Position numbers and translations under genes: made by a program. DNA of 64,000 nt from an uncultured Granulosicoccaceae bacterium. GTDB lineage: Bacteria > Pseudomonadota > Gammaproteobacteria > Granulosicoccales > Granulosicoccaceae. The notes beneath the pieces were generated by a model. That model did not search any database, had not been told where the DNA came from, and saw nothing but the letters and a program-made list of their open reading frames with translations. The stretch is taken from positions 1 to 64,000 of the forward strand of contig CALKXD010000218.1 in assembly GCA_938003855.1 (NCBI GenBank). The letters are read 5' to 3'. Of the stretch, positions 52,297 through 61,269 are shown one piece after another. Numbering within the stretch: the stretch's first letter is position 1; every line of letters starts with the position of its first letter.

Positions 52297-53252
52297 TAGC
52301 GAGCCTCTGGTAATACAGGGGTTAACAGTGGGTGTCCGGCAAAGTGGGCCGCGAGGTTGTCGCGCATGAGTTTACCCATTGCCTGTCGCGTTTGCACGGT
52401 ACCGGATGCATGATGCGGTTGCAGCAGAACATTGTCCAGCGCCAGCCAGCGCGGATCAATGTCAGGTTCGTTATCAAAGACATCCAGTGCGGCTGCTCCC
52501 AGGCTACCGCTCTCCAGCGCATTGAGCAGGGCGTCTTCGTCAATGTTTGACGCACGGGAGATATTGATGAGTGTGCCTTGTTTACCCAGCGCTTCAATCA
52601 ACTGTTGATTGACGATATGACGGGTATCAGCCGAGGCGGCCAGAGTAACGAAAAGCACATCGGCTTTTGTGGCCAGCTCAATCGCGTCGGGGATATAGGT
52701 CCAGCCATCGGCGTAGGGTTTTGCTTCGGTGTCGGTGTAGAGTATCTGGTCAGTAAATCCACTGAGGCGTCGGGCCACCTCAAAACCTATACGACCCAGA
52801 CCCAGCACGCCAATGCGTTGCCCGTAGACCCGGGTGCCGAGTTTATGGTTGCCCTGTGATTTCCAGTTACCACTGCTGACCCACTGTGCGGCACTGAGCA
52901 TGTCGCGTTGCAGGCAAAGCAACATGGCGACGCCAAGGTCGGCAACATCGCCGGTGAGTACATCAGGGGTGTTGGTTACCTGTATGCCATTCTGCAGGCA
53001 GTGGTCAACGGCGACGGCATCGTAGCCAACGCCATAGACGGTTACGATTTCAGCCGCAGGGCAAGCGCTTAGCAAAGCGCTGTCAGCACCGAGTTCACCC
53101 CGCGTGACCAATGCCCGAATCGAACCGCCATATTGCTCCAGTAGAGCTTGTTTGTTGTCGGTTCTGTAGTACGGAAGCATCTGGTAGTTTTCATCCAGCG
53201 CTTGCTGATCCCATTCCGGGAGCTCGCCTATTTGCAATACGATCGGTTTCAT
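52296..53252 (-). CDS. D-2-hydroxyacid dehydrogenase (2-ketogluconate/hydroxypyruvate reductase-like)
   Basis: 318-residue D-isomer-specific 2-hydroxyacid dehydrogenase. The nucleotide motif is IGVLGLGRIGFEVARRL. The catalytic set appears as Arg in INISRASNIDE, Glu in DVFDNEPDID and His in LLQPHHASGT. Members reduce glyoxylate, hydroxypyruvate or 2-keto-D-gluconate. In this gene neighbourhood reduction of 2-ketoaldonates to gluconate or idonate is the best guess. It is the first gene of the minus-strand pair with idnD and faces the palindromic operator 32 bases upstream. Confidence 0.87.
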   Translation of the reverse strand: MKPIVLQIGELPEWDQQALDENYQMLPYYRTDNKQALLEQYGGSIRALVTRGELGADSALLSACPAAEIVTVYGVGYDAVAVDHCLQNGIQVTNTPDVLTGDVADLGVAMLLCLQRDMLSAAQWVSSGNWKSQGNHKLGTRVYGQRIGVLGLGRIGFEVARRLSGFTDQILYTDTEAKPYADGWTYIPDAIELATKADVLFVTLAASADTRHIVNQQLIEALGKQGTLINISRASNIDEDALLNALESGSLGAAALDVFDNEPDIDPRWLALDNVLLQPHHASGTVQTRQAMGKLMRDNLAAHFAGHPLLTPVLPEAR

Positions 53253-53283
53253 TTAAATTTCCTGTAGTACTGGAATTAAAGGA

Positions 53284-53299
53284 ATGTTACCGGTAACAT
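53284..53299. promoter_or_regulatory. LacI/GntR-type operator, 16-base perfect palindrome
   Basis: ATGTTACCGGTAACAT reads the same on both strands and is the longest of four related sites in this window. It lies between the divergent 2-hydroxyacid dehydrogenase/idnD and idnO/gntK operons and can control both. The sequence matches my memory of the enterobacterial GntR/IdnR operator. Confidence 0.85.
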
Positions 53300-53385
53300 C
53301 CGTGCTGACGCAAGTAAAACAAATCGACGTGCGTACGGGAAATTCGTTACTCTGACGAATTACCTAAACCACAATGAGGTCCAGC

Positions 53386-54147
53386 ATGGAACTATTCAGT
53401 CTTAACGGCAAAACCGCCCTGATCACCGGTTCATCGCAAGGTATTGGCTATGCGCTGGCAAAGGGACTGGCGTCTGCCGGTGCCAGTCTTATCCTCAATG
53501 GCAGAGACACCGGAAAACTGGATAAAGCAGCGTCGCAGTTGCGCGATGCCGGCTGCACTGTCACCAGTGCAGCGTTTGATGTGACTGATCACGATGCCGT
53601 TCGACAGGCGGTCGATGCACTGGAGAGTGACGGCCACTGTATTGATATATTAATCAATAACGCCGGTATGCAGCATCGCGGCCCACTCGAGGAATTCGAC
53701 CCCTCGGCATTCGAGAAACTTCTGCAAACCAACATCGCCAGTGTTTTTCATGTATCGCAGGCAGTGGCCAGACACATGATCAATCGCAAAGCGGGAAAAA
53801 TCATCAATATCGCCAGTGTCCAGACCGCACTGGCGCGCCCGGGTATAGCGCCCTATACCGCGACAAAAGGTGCCGTCGGAAATTTAACCAAAGGTATGGC
53901 AACCGACTGGGCCAGGCTGGGTTTACAGTGCAATGCGATCGCGCCGGGTTACTTTGACACTCCGCTTAATGCGGCGCTGGTTGCCGATGCTGAGTTCTCG
54001 GCATGGCTTGAAAAGCGCACACCTGCCGGGCGCTGGGGCGAAGTAGAAGAACTGGTCGGTGCAGCGGTATTTTTGTCGTCATCGGCAGCCAGCTTTGTCA
54101 ACGGCCATACATTGTACGTTGACGGCGGCATTACCGCGTCACTCTGA
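53386..54147 (+). CDS. idnO: Gluconate 5-dehydrogenase (5-ketogluconate reductase)
   Basis: 253-residue SDR from the second ATG (53386), which has GAGG six bases upstream; the ATG at 53374 overlaps that ribosome site. FSLNGKTALITGSSQGIGYALAKGLASAGA (4-33) and LILNGRD mark it as Ga5DH/IdnO-like; the catalytic residues are in INIASVQTALARPGIAPYTATKGAVGNLTKGMATDWA. It reduces 5-keto-D-gluconate to D-gluconate with NADPH. Preceded by the operator and followed after 2 bases by gntK. Confidence 0.88.
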   Translation: MELFSLNGKTALITGSSQGIGYALAKGLASAGASLILNGRDTGKLDKAASQLRDAGCTVTSAAFDVTDHDAVRQAVDALESDGHCIDILINNAGMQHRGPLEEFDPSAFEKLLQTNIASVFHVSQAVARHMINRKAGKIINIASVQTALARPGIAPYTATKGAVGNLTKGMATDWARLGLQCNAIAPGYFDTPLNAALVADAEFSAWLEKRTPAGRWGEVEELVGAAVFLSSSAASFVNGHTLYVDGGITASL

Positions 54148-54149
54148 CA

Positions 54150-54650
54150 ATGACCTGCTTCGTAGTTATGGGGGTTGCCGGATGTGGCAAGAGCACTGTC
54201 GGGGAGGCGCTGGCAAACCACTTTGCGCTGATCTATGTCGAGGGTGACGCGCTACACGATCAATCCAACGTGGCAAAAATGTCGCGCGGTGAGGCACTGA
54301 CCGATGATGATCGTTGGCCATGGCTGCAGCGCATCGGTGAGCAACTGGCCAACAGCGATAACCCCACGGTGATCAGCTGCTCAGCATTGCGTCGTGTCTA
54401 CCGGGACCACATCCGCAAGCACGCCGCCAGGCCCGTGGTGTTTGTGCATCTGGCAGCGGCTCAGTCAGTAATCGCTGAGAGAATGGCAAGACGCACTGAC
54501 CACTTTATGCCGGTGAGCCTGTTAACCAGCCAGTTCGAGACCCTCGAGCCGCTGCAGCACGATGAAGCCGGCATTGCTATAGATATTTCACAGACCGTGG
54601 AGCGCGTCATCGCCGATACGGTCGAGTACGCGGAGCCATTGTTGGTATGA
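54150..54650 (+). CDS. gntK: Gluconokinase
   Basis: 166-residue P-loop gluconate kinase, the normal length of the GntK/IdnK family. Walker A is VMGVAGCGKSTVGEAL (6-21); family landmarks are EGDALHDQSNVAKMSRGEALTDDDRWPWL and VISCSALRRVYRDHIR, then HFMPVSLLTSQFETLEPL. It phosphorylates D-gluconate to 6-phosphogluconate for the Entner-Doudoroff or pentose phosphate route. Its last four bases (ATGA) overlap the next gene. Confidence 0.93.
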   Translation: MTCFVVMGVAGCGKSTVGEALANHFALIYVEGDALHDQSNVAKMSRGEALTDDDRWPWLQRIGEQLANSDNPTVISCSALRRVYRDHIRKHAARPVVFVHLAAAQSVIAERMARRTDHFMPVSLLTSQFETLEPLQHDEAGIAIDISQTVERVIADTVEYAEPLLV

Positions 54651-55525
54651 CTGAAAAAGTAGCACTGATCGGGGCGGGAGTAATGGGCAATGCCATTGCC
54701 ACGCGTTTGCTGGACACGGGGCACCACCTGACGGTATTCGATCTCGACCCTGACAAAGTACAAGCCTTAGTCGCTAAAGGCGCCAGCAGTGCGAGTACTG
54801 CAGCCGACGCTGCAGCACAGGCTGCTGTCGTGGTACTGAGTCTGAATTCGGCAGACATTGTAGAGCGTGCTGTATTTGGTGATGCGGGTGTCGCGCAGGG
54901 AGCCGCTGTCGATACGCTTATCATCGATATGTCATCTATTGATCCGGAAGCCACGCGCCTGTTGGCAGAGCGTGCCGGTGAGCAGCAATTACACTGGGTA
55001 GACAGTCCGTTGTCAGGCGGTTCTCCGAAAGCACTGTGCGGCCAACTGACCCTTATGTTGGGCGGTAGTGATCAGGCAGTACACAGAGCGCAGGCCTTTC
55101 TGACCGCGCTGTCTACAAACTGCACACACATGGGGCAGGCCGGAGCCGGTCAAACAACCAAGCTGATTAATCAGGTGTTATGCGGTCTGGGGTTTATGGC
55201 AATAGCCGAAGCAACCAGACTGGCTCAGGATGCCGGTATCGATGCACAGAGGATTCCCGTCGCGCTGAAAGGCGGTCGTGCCGACAGCGCGCTGTTGCAG
55301 GAATACCTTCCGCGTTTTGCCAACCGCGATTACACCCCCACGGGTCGTCTAGATAATATGGTAAAAGATCTCGATGCCGCACAGTCACTTGCAAGGTCGA
55401 GCAATACATCGATGCCGCTCACGGCGGTTTGTGCTGAACTTCATCGGCTTATGGTATCGGCAGGCTATGGTGCAGAAGATCAGGCCATGCTGATGGAATA
55501 CTGGCGTGACAGAGCGCCGGTTTAG
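54647..55525 (+). CDS. Beta-hydroxyacid dehydrogenase (HIBADH/tartronate semialdehyde reductase-like)
   Basis: 292-residue NAD(P)-dependent beta-hydroxyacid dehydrogenase. The N-terminal motif is VALIGAGVMGNAIATRLL (5-22), the substrate loop DSPLSGGSPKA (119-129), and the catalytic Lys is Lys172 in GAGQTTKLINQ. Family members act on 3-hydroxyisobutyrate, tartronate semialdehyde, or related acids; some accept oxidised aldonates. The overlap with gntK (ATGA) places it in the idnO operon. Its exact role in aldonate use is not clear. Confidence 0.87.
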   Translation: MTEKVALIGAGVMGNAIATRLLDTGHHLTVFDLDPDKVQALVAKGASSASTAADAAAQAAVVVLSLNSADIVERAVFGDAGVAQGAAVDTLIIDMSSIDPEATRLLAERAGEQQLHWVDSPLSGGSPKALCGQLTLMLGGSDQAVHRAQAFLTALSTNCTHMGQAGAGQTTKLINQVLCGLGFMAIAEATRLAQDAGIDAQRIPVALKGGRADSALLQEYLPRFANRDYTPTGRLDNMVKDLDAAQSLARSSNTSMPLTAVCAELHRLMVSAGYGAEDQAMLMEYWRDRAPV

Positions 55526-55553
55526 CAGATACAGGCAGAAAATAACTACCGCA

Positions 55554-55655
55554 CCGGTGCACGCTGCACCGGGCACCGATTAGTGTGGGTATTAAGGTCT
55601 GAAAAAACTCTATCGCTACTATAAAGACACCGACTAAGGCCGGTGGTTTTGCTTT
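55554..55655 (+). terminator. Hairpin plus bidirectional terminator
   Basis: CCGGTGCA (55554-55561), loop CGC, TGCACCGG (55565-55572) is a strong hairpin. A second one, CACCG (55628-55632) with CGGTG (55641-55645), is followed by GTTTTGCTTT on the plus strand and, read on the minus strand, by TCTTTAT. It probably ends transcription of both the idnO operon and the convergent repeat-protein gene. Confidence 0.7.
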
Positions 55656-55682
55656 ATAGAATTGTGACGATTCCCTCAGCCG

Positions 55683-58145
55683 TTAACGCATAGAGCGACC
55701 CGCCTTGCGGCGGCGGGTACGTGCCAGTGTTGCAGCGGGAAGACCCAGAGCAAGCAAAGTCCAGGTCTCCATAGAACCAGCGCCATTCAGACCGGTGCGA
55801 AGCGTCGGGATATCGTTTGTATCCTGGTCGTTATCATCGGTATCAGTATCAGTATCAGTGGAATCGGTATTGTCTGAGTCAGGGATGCCATCGTTATCCG
55901 AGTCTGAATCGAGATAGTCCGGGATGCCGTCTGCATCGGTGTCTACACCGGTTTCGGTGGCGTCCGGCACGCCGTCTCCATCGCTATCGTCGTCAAGATA
56001 ATTAGGGACAGTATCATTGTCTGAATCAACCTGTCCCTCTGTAGCATCGGGTATCGAGTCATCATCGCTGTCGGTATCTATGTAGTTCGGGAGTCCGTCT
56101 GCATCGGTGTCGATCTGTCCTTCATCTGCGTCGAGGATAGTGTCATTGTCAGAATCCGTATCGATGTAGTTGGGAACATTGTCGGAATCGCTATCAATAA
56201 TGCCTTCGTCGGCATCGGGGATACCGTCGCCATCGGAATCAGTATCGCGAAAGTTGCCGATGCCATCTTCATCGGAATCCACGGGGCCTTCGACTGAATC
56301 GTCAATACCATCGCCATCAGAGTCGGTATCCAGATTGTCTGGCGTGCCGTCGCCATCGGTGTCCGCGGTGCCTTCAACTATGTCTGGAATTCCGTCACCA
56401 TCAGAATCAGTATCGTTGGTGTTGATTCCGTCAGAATCAAGATGATCTGCTAGACCATCGTTGTCCGTGTCGACCGCACAGCCATTGATGATTCTTGAAT
56501 TCTGAGCGCTGAAATCATCAAACGCCGTGACGACGTCAATACGTGCTGTATCAATGGTTGCCGGTGCTGTGGTTAGAACGGTTCTGTGTGTCCACGACCT
56601 GAAGGTGGAGCTTGCCATGCGCAATGCCCCCATGGTGGCTTCAGTGTTAACAACACTGCCGCCATTCTGCGCTGTAATATGCGCTATGTTTCCATCGTCC
56701 GGGGCACTGGCCATCTCGGCATAGGCGGTGTCATTCAGTACAATATTCAGGATCGTTGATCCCACTGACCCTATTGCGTTGTTCCAACCGATATCGACAG
56801 CAAATTGTGACGAACCTGTGGGCACATAACCGACTGGACAATCCTCCATTACCGCGGTCCAGGTTACGCTGGTTTCGTTATCGATAGACGCATCATCAAT
56901 GCCTGAAAGTGCGCGATCATCTAGAACGCCTTCGGCAGAATCGATGACCGTGTCACCATCACTGTCTGTGTCGCGAAAGTCGGCTTTGCCGTCAGAGTCT
57001 GTATCTGTGTTTCCCTCGATATAGTCAGGAAGCCCATCGTTGTCAGAGTCGCTGTCGAGGTAGTCCGGGATATTGTCCCCGTCAGTATCAACGTTGCCTT
57101 CCAGCGCGTCGCTGATGCCGTCGGCATCTGAATCCAGATCAAGGTAGTTCGCTGTGCCGTCAGCGTCGGTATCGGCAATTCCTTCAATGGAGTCTGCAAC
57201 GCCGTCACCATCAGAGTCGGTATCCCGGTTGGCCGGCGTACCATCACCGTCGCTATCTGCCGTGCCTTCAACCAGGTTGCAGATGCCGTCGTTGTCATCA
57301 TCACCAGTGGCACAGGCCAGCATGGCAAGTGAGTTGTAGGCAACAAACGGTGGGTCAGCATACTGCGGCAGTTCTACTCTAATCTTACGCGCGTTCTGAA
57401 GCTGCTGGTTGCTTAAGCCAAATTCACTGAGCTCGACACCAAACCCTTCGAGTTCCTGAGATGACGCCACAGCGTTAGACGGGTAAGGCGGGGTTGTAGA
57501 AAAGCGATCATTAGACAGGTTGGCAATGTCCGGGTGAGCATTTTCGGGAGATCCAACCGGTGTCCCCAGTACGTTGTCGTTGCCGTCGAGCAGGGTAAAT
57601 ACTATCTCGGCGGATCGAGCAGCCGCTGAATTGAAATAGATAAAATCTATCCGCCCGTCGCCAACGTGGTCCGTGTCGAGCGCATAGAAAAAGAAGTCGA
57701 GCGTTGCATCCATGTTGTTGGCGAAAGTAGAAAGACCAAGGCCATTGATTCCGTCAGTCATATACGGCGTGACATCGTTGTCAATGATGGGGTATACCGG
57801 GCCGCCCCAACCGCCGTCGTTGTCGTCATTCGCACCCTGGCCGGCATCATTCGATTGAGCTGTAACCGGTATAAAGGCACGGAATTCGCCAGGTGTAAAG
57901 ACGACACCGTTAGCGCTTAGAGTAGCGTCATCGACACCGGTCGATATTGTCACACCATTAGCGGTAACCGATGTCAGGTTGTGCATTGTGTCCGCGGCAA
58001 CCAGTGAAGGAGCCGATTCAGACGTCTGCCAGAATCCACCCAGATCGGAGGTAATGCCAGTGATTGATTGCTCAGCCTGTGCGGATGAAATATAGACAAT
58101 CCCCATACAGGCGAAGGTAACTGACTTACTGAATTTTTGGTTCAT
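55683..58145 (-). CDS. Secreted Asp-rich (thrombospondin type 3-like) repeat protein with CTERM-like tail
   Basis: 820-residue exported protein. A signal peptide ends about residue 24 (SSAQA). Residues 25-280 form an unrecognised beta-rich domain. Block 1 holds four 28-residue repeats (293-404) and block 2 six more (591-758), each of the form EG-x-D-T-D-x-D-G...N-x-x-D-T-D-S-D-x-D-G-I-x-D, typical of Ca-binding thrombospondin type 3-like arrays. Between them lies a second beta-rich domain (about 425-555). The C-terminus ETWTLLALGLPAATLARTRRRK is a hydrophobic span plus Arg cluster, like CTERM sorting tails processed by exosortase or rhombosortase-type enzymes. It may be a large surface or extracellular adhesin; function is unknown. 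Confidence 0.8.
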   Translation of the reverse strand: MNQKFSKSVTFACMGIVYISSAQAEQSITGITSDLGGFWQTSESAPSLVAADTMHNLTSVTANGVTISTGVDDATLSANGVVFTPGEFRAFIPVTAQSNDAGQGANDDNDGGWGGPVYPIIDNDVTPYMTDGINGLGLSTFANNMDATLDFFFYALDTDHVGDGRIDFIYFNSAAARSAEIVFTLLDGNDNVLGTPVGSPENAHPDIANLSNDRFSTTPPYPSNAVASSQELEGFGVELSEFGLSNQQLQNARKIRVELPQYADPPFVAYNSLAMLACATGDDDNDGICNLVEGTADSDGDGTPANRDTDSDGDGVADSIEGIADTDADGTANYLDLDSDADGISDALEGNVDTDGDNIPDYLDSDSDNDGLPDYIEGNTDTDSDGKADFRDTDSDGDTVIDSAEGVLDDRALSGIDDASIDNETSVTWTAVMEDCPVGYVPTGSSQFAVDIGWNNAIGSVGSTILNIVLNDTAYAEMASAPDDGNIAHITAQNGGSVVNTEATMGALRMASSTFRSWTHRTVLTTAPATIDTARIDVVTAFDDFSAQNSRIINGCAVDTDNDGLADHLDSDGINTNDTDSDGDGIPDIVEGTADTDGDGTPDNLDTDSDGDGIDDSVEGPVDSDEDGIGNFRDTDSDGDGIPDADEGIIDSDSDNVPNYIDTDSDNDTILDADEGQIDTDADGLPNYIDTDSDDDSIPDATEGQVDSDNDTVPNYLDDDSDGDGVPDATETGVDTDADGIPDYLDSDSDNDGIPDSDNTDSTDTDTDTDDNDQDTNDIPTLRTGLNGAGSMETWTLLALGLPAATLARTRRRKAGRSMR
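55812..56474. repeat. 84-bp tandem repeat array, block 2
   Basis: Codes for residues 558-778 of the Asp-rich protein, including six diverged 84-base units. The repeats are coding and translate in register, so they reflect the protein array rather than a satellite. Confidence 0.8.
56916..57305. repeat. 84-bp tandem repeat array, block 1
   Basis: Codes for residues 281-410 of the same protein, including four 84-base units. Similarity to block 2 offers a substrate for recombination that would delete the domain between them. Confidence 0.75.
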
Positions 58146-59066
58146 TGTATATTCCGATTAAAAGTGTCTGGTGTATAGACTTCGCGGGAAGGCCACTATT
58201 TACAGTTGGCAGGCGGGCTCGGAAGTATTTGTCGACAGGTGCTCAGACGCAACACGGCCGGCGATGTGGATCTGAGCCGTGCTCGTAAAAGCTTGATGAA
58301 TCGTGTGGCAGAAGGTGGCGATGCGCCCACAAGGCAGGCATGACAACCCGAAGATGTGGCTAGCAACACTGCATGCAAGCCGGTAAGCGCGTTGGTAGAG
58401 AGTCTGGTGCATCGTTAGTTCCCAAAGACAGGCCTGAACGTCGGGTGCTTCGTTGCAAATGCACTGCCAGTGGTTGGAACACATTGAAACAAATAGTTAA
58501 ATGACTGCGGTATCCGAGGGTTCCGTGATCGCAGCAAATCCGGATGTCGAGTCGGTGTTAGAGCAGCGCCAAAGCACCTGACTGGTATCAGGTAAATACC
58601 GTACCAAGAGGGGCCGGCAGTTATATGATGGTGATATCCTCAACAGGTACACGAATTACAGTTCTACGGTCTATGCAGAGAGCCACAACGGAGAGCCACT
58701 GCCTGGATTCAGTCTCAATACTTGTCAGTGTATAGCAGGCGTGCGGATCACTGCCGGGACAATCACGTCGAATTTACCCCCGTTGATACAATGCCTCGAT
58801 TCTTCAATGGCATGATCCCATGCAACTGCAGCTTCAGTAAAAATCTCTGTCGATTCTTTTTTCCATCCGGGTCAACCATGCGCGTAAAGTGACCGCTTCT
58901 ATCATTTGCTGTGATATTGCATCTTTTTGATTCTCAGGCAGTACCGCTAACAATGCCGGACTCGAACTTTTGATCGTAATGTTGTTAACCGACCTGGCAA
59001 CATAAAACACCCACCGTCACTGCACAGCGATAACCGCCATGGCTTAACGACGGTAAGCACATCTGC
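58146..59066. other. Long stretch with little coding evidence
   Basis: About 920 bases between the repeat-protein gene and the lysR gene. No frame resembles a known family. The left 120 bases should hold the promoter of the repeat protein. The only frame I would flag is the short minus-strand one at 58834-59010. The region may be a decayed accessory insertion. Confidence 0.5.
58834..59010 (-). CDS. Short hypothetical ORF or gene fragment
   Basis: A 58-codon frame from a GTG, with a protein-like helical composition: ALLAVLPENQKDAISQQMIE and LRAWLTRMEKRIDRDFY. No family is recognised and no ribosome site is clear. It could be the end of a degraded gene or chance. Confidence 0.25.
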   Translation of the reverse strand: MFYVARSVNNITIKSSSPALLAVLPENQKDAISQQMIEAVTLRAWLTRMEKRIDRDFY

Positions 59067-60014
59067 CTATTTATTGGGGGGCTTGGTGCTTTGTCCATTA
59101 GCTGCTGTGACCAGTGCCTTGAATTGCGCATCAATAAATTTCAAAAAGCCGTTAAGTAAATGAGAACGTACATCATCACCGTTGGTGATCAAGGCGATGG
59201 TGCGCGTGGGGGTTGAGAGTTTCAGGTTCAGGGCAGTTACCGTGTAACGTTTAACCAACTGGTTGAGGACATTTTCCGGCAGAACGGCCAGGCAGTCAGA
59301 TTGCTCTAGAATCTGCACCACGCTGGACAATGACCCACCGGAAAAGGCCGTCCGCACGTGTTTTACGCCCAGCCGGTTTAGCACGTCACGCATGTCTGTT
59401 TCAAGCGGGCTTTCGGAGGGTGGAGATATCCAGCGGTACTCCAGCAGTGCGGCGGGCGTCGCTTTGACACGCCGGGTCAGCGGGTGATCTTCGCGACAGG
59501 CAATGATGTTTTTTGCGGCAACCAGTCGTCGGCTGCTGAGCCCACGGGTAATATCCATGGTGTCCACCGGTGCTACCACGACATCAATTTCGCGTCGTTT
59601 CAGTCGCCGCAGAAGTTGCGCCGTGTAGGCGTGCGTCTGATCTATGCGCACATCTGGCTGGGCGCGCTGGAAAGAGGCGATCATCGGGGTGAGTACCGCA
59701 TCACTTAAGTAGGGGGTACCGCCAAGTTTCAGCAGTCCTTCTGTGCCTCCCTTGAACTGCTCGACCGCGTAGGCGGCCCGGGCGCTGGCAACCAGCACCG
59801 CGCTGCCTTGTGATGCCAGTGATTCGCCGAGTGCAGTCAGACGCCAGGGACGGCTTGATCGATCGAAAATTGGCGCACCAATGCGGATTTCCATATCAGA
59901 CACCAGCCGCGATAGCGCAGGCTGAGACGTGCCAAGAATAGCGGCCGCAGCGGTCAGGCCACCGCGTTCACGGATCACATGCAGCGTGGAAAGGTGTTTG
60001 GGATCAAGTGCCAT
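59067..60014 (-). CDS. LysR-family transcriptional regulator
   Basis: 315-residue LysR regulator. The helix-turn-helix is LSTLHVIRERGGLTAAAAILGTSQPALSRLVSDMEIRIG (8-46). The effector domain starts GLLKLGGTPYLSDAVLTPMIASFQRAQPDVRIDQTHAYTAQLLRRLKRREIDVVVAP, resembling GbpR or CbbR-like regulators of aromatic and sugar-acid uptake. It is divergent from the TRAP operon 180 bases away, its probable target. An inverted repeat overlaps its start codon. Confidence 0.88.
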   Translation of the reverse strand: MALDPKHLSTLHVIRERGGLTAAAAILGTSQPALSRLVSDMEIRIGAPIFDRSSRPWRLTALGESLASQGSAVLVASARAAYAVEQFKGGTEGLLKLGGTPYLSDAVLTPMIASFQRAQPDVRIDQTHAYTAQLLRRLKRREIDVVVAPVDTMDITRGLSSRRLVAAKNIIACREDHPLTRRVKATPAALLEYRWISPPSESPLETDMRDVLNRLGVKHVRTAFSGGSLSSVVQILEQSDCLAVLPENVLNQLVKRYTVTALNLKLSTPTRTIALITNGDDVRSHLLNGFLKFIDAQFKALVTAANGQSTKPPNK

Positions 60015-60027
60015 ATCAGATTGATAT
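60013..60027. promoter_or_regulatory. Candidate LysR autoregulatory site
   Basis: ATATCA (60013-60018), GAT, TGATAT (60022-60027) is a perfect inverted repeat of the T-N11-A kind, touching the lysR start codon. It could bind LysR for autorepression and for activation of the divergent TRAP genes. Confidence 0.4.
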
Positions 60028-60193
60028 AATAACGTGTTAAACCATCATTTCATATACATGCTTGTGTCAGGTAGTGTCTGTGCGGATACAGAGGGGTTGC
60101 ACAGAGGGCACTGTCGCCGGAAAAGTACCTGTCCGGGTTTCCTGTCGAGAGCCCTCTGACATGCCACATTCGCTATCAGCACTGGAGGAATAC

Positions 60194-61243
60194 ATGACTT
60201 ACACCCGATTGACGAGAGTCAAGCAGATAGGACTGAGTTGCATTGCCGCGAGCCTGCTCGCTGCCTCGTCTGCGGTTACTGCCGCCACTATCGACGGCCC
60301 GAAAGTGTTCTGGAAAATTTCCATGTGGGGCAACCCGCGGGCGCTTTCAGTTGGCATGGAAGAGTTGGCTAAGAGAGCGGCAGAGGAGACTGACGGCAAC
60401 TTCACTATCAAGATTTTTTACGGAGCGCAGTTGTCCAGCAATCGTGAAAACCTCGACGGCCTGAAGCTCAATGCCTTTGAAGGCGCGGCAATCTGCAATT
60501 TCTATCACCCCGGCAAGAACCCGGCGTGGATGGTATTTTCACTGCCGTTCCTGCCACTCGGTGATCCTAAAGTCGACAAATACGTTCGCTCTAAGATGAT
60601 GGAACACCCGGCAATCGTCGCCGACATGGAGCGCTGGAATGCAATGCCGTATGTGTCGGGCCTGTTGCCACAGTATGAGATTCTCGGTAAGGGTGAGCCG
60701 CCACTGACACTTGAGCAATGGTCTGGTTTGCGTGTCAGGGCTGGAGGTGGTCTTGGCTCGGCGATGGAAAAACTCGGTGCCGTCAAGCAAACATTGCCCG
60801 CCGGTGAAAGCTCCACGGCGTTTCAGCGTGGTGCACTCGACGCGGCGGCATTCCCCTACACCTATGCCCATGTGGCCTTCAAGATCTCGGATGAAGCTGA
60901 GTGGTATACCAGCAATCTCGCGCCGGGCACCTCCGAATGTGGGTGGGTTTTTAACAAAACCGCCTATGAGCAACTGCCACCACAGTACCAGCAGTTCCTG
61001 ATGGATAATCGCGACATGGTGATGGACATGGAGCAGGCCGCCTATGCCGAACAAGACGCCAAAAACCTGCCCGAATTTGAAAAAAGCATGACCAAGATCG
61101 TCTATTCCGAGGAAGACCTGGCACGCTTTAAAGAGATTGCCGGCAAGCCCGTATGGGACGAGTGGATTGAAGCGAATAAAGACAAGTTCGACTCACAAGG
61201 ATTGTTTGACGCAATCTGGACCTACGCCGAAGAAGCCAAGTAG
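60194..61243 (+). CDS. dctP: TRAP transporter substrate-binding protein (DctP family)
   Basis: 349 residues from the ATG at 60194, with CTGGAGGAA just upstream. Signal peptide about 1-31 (IGLSCIAASLLAASSAVTAA). The mature part shows GNFTIKIFYGAQLSSNRENLDGLKLNAFEGA and LRVRAGGGLGSAMEKLGAV, the latter carrying the Arg that usually clamps the substrate carboxylate, then FPYTYAHVAFKI. It binds an organic acid in the periplasm and delivers it to the membrane subunits. The ligand is unknown. Confidence 0.88.
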   Translation: MTYTRLTRVKQIGLSCIAASLLAASSAVTAATIDGPKVFWKISMWGNPRALSVGMEELAKRAAEETDGNFTIKIFYGAQLSSNRENLDGLKLNAFEGAAICNFYHPGKNPAWMVFSLPFLPLGDPKVDKYVRSKMMEHPAIVADMERWNAMPYVSGLLPQYEILGKGEPPLTLEQWSGLRVRAGGGLGSAMEKLGAVKQTLPAGESSTAFQRGALDAAAFPYTYAHVAFKISDEAEWYTSNLAPGTSECGWVFNKTAYEQLPPQYQQFLMDNRDMVMDMEQAAYAEQDAKNLPEFEKSMTKIVYSEEDLARFKEIAGKPVWDEWIEANKDKFDSQGLFDAIWTYAEEAK

Positions 61244-61269
61244 CACTCAGACCTGCTGACTGCAACCTG

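Noticed and set aside
55812-57305. Regular repeats that might be a CRISPR array or satellite
   Set aside because: The 84-base period is in frame and translates to Asp-rich thrombospondin type 3-like units; there are no constant repeats with unique spacers.
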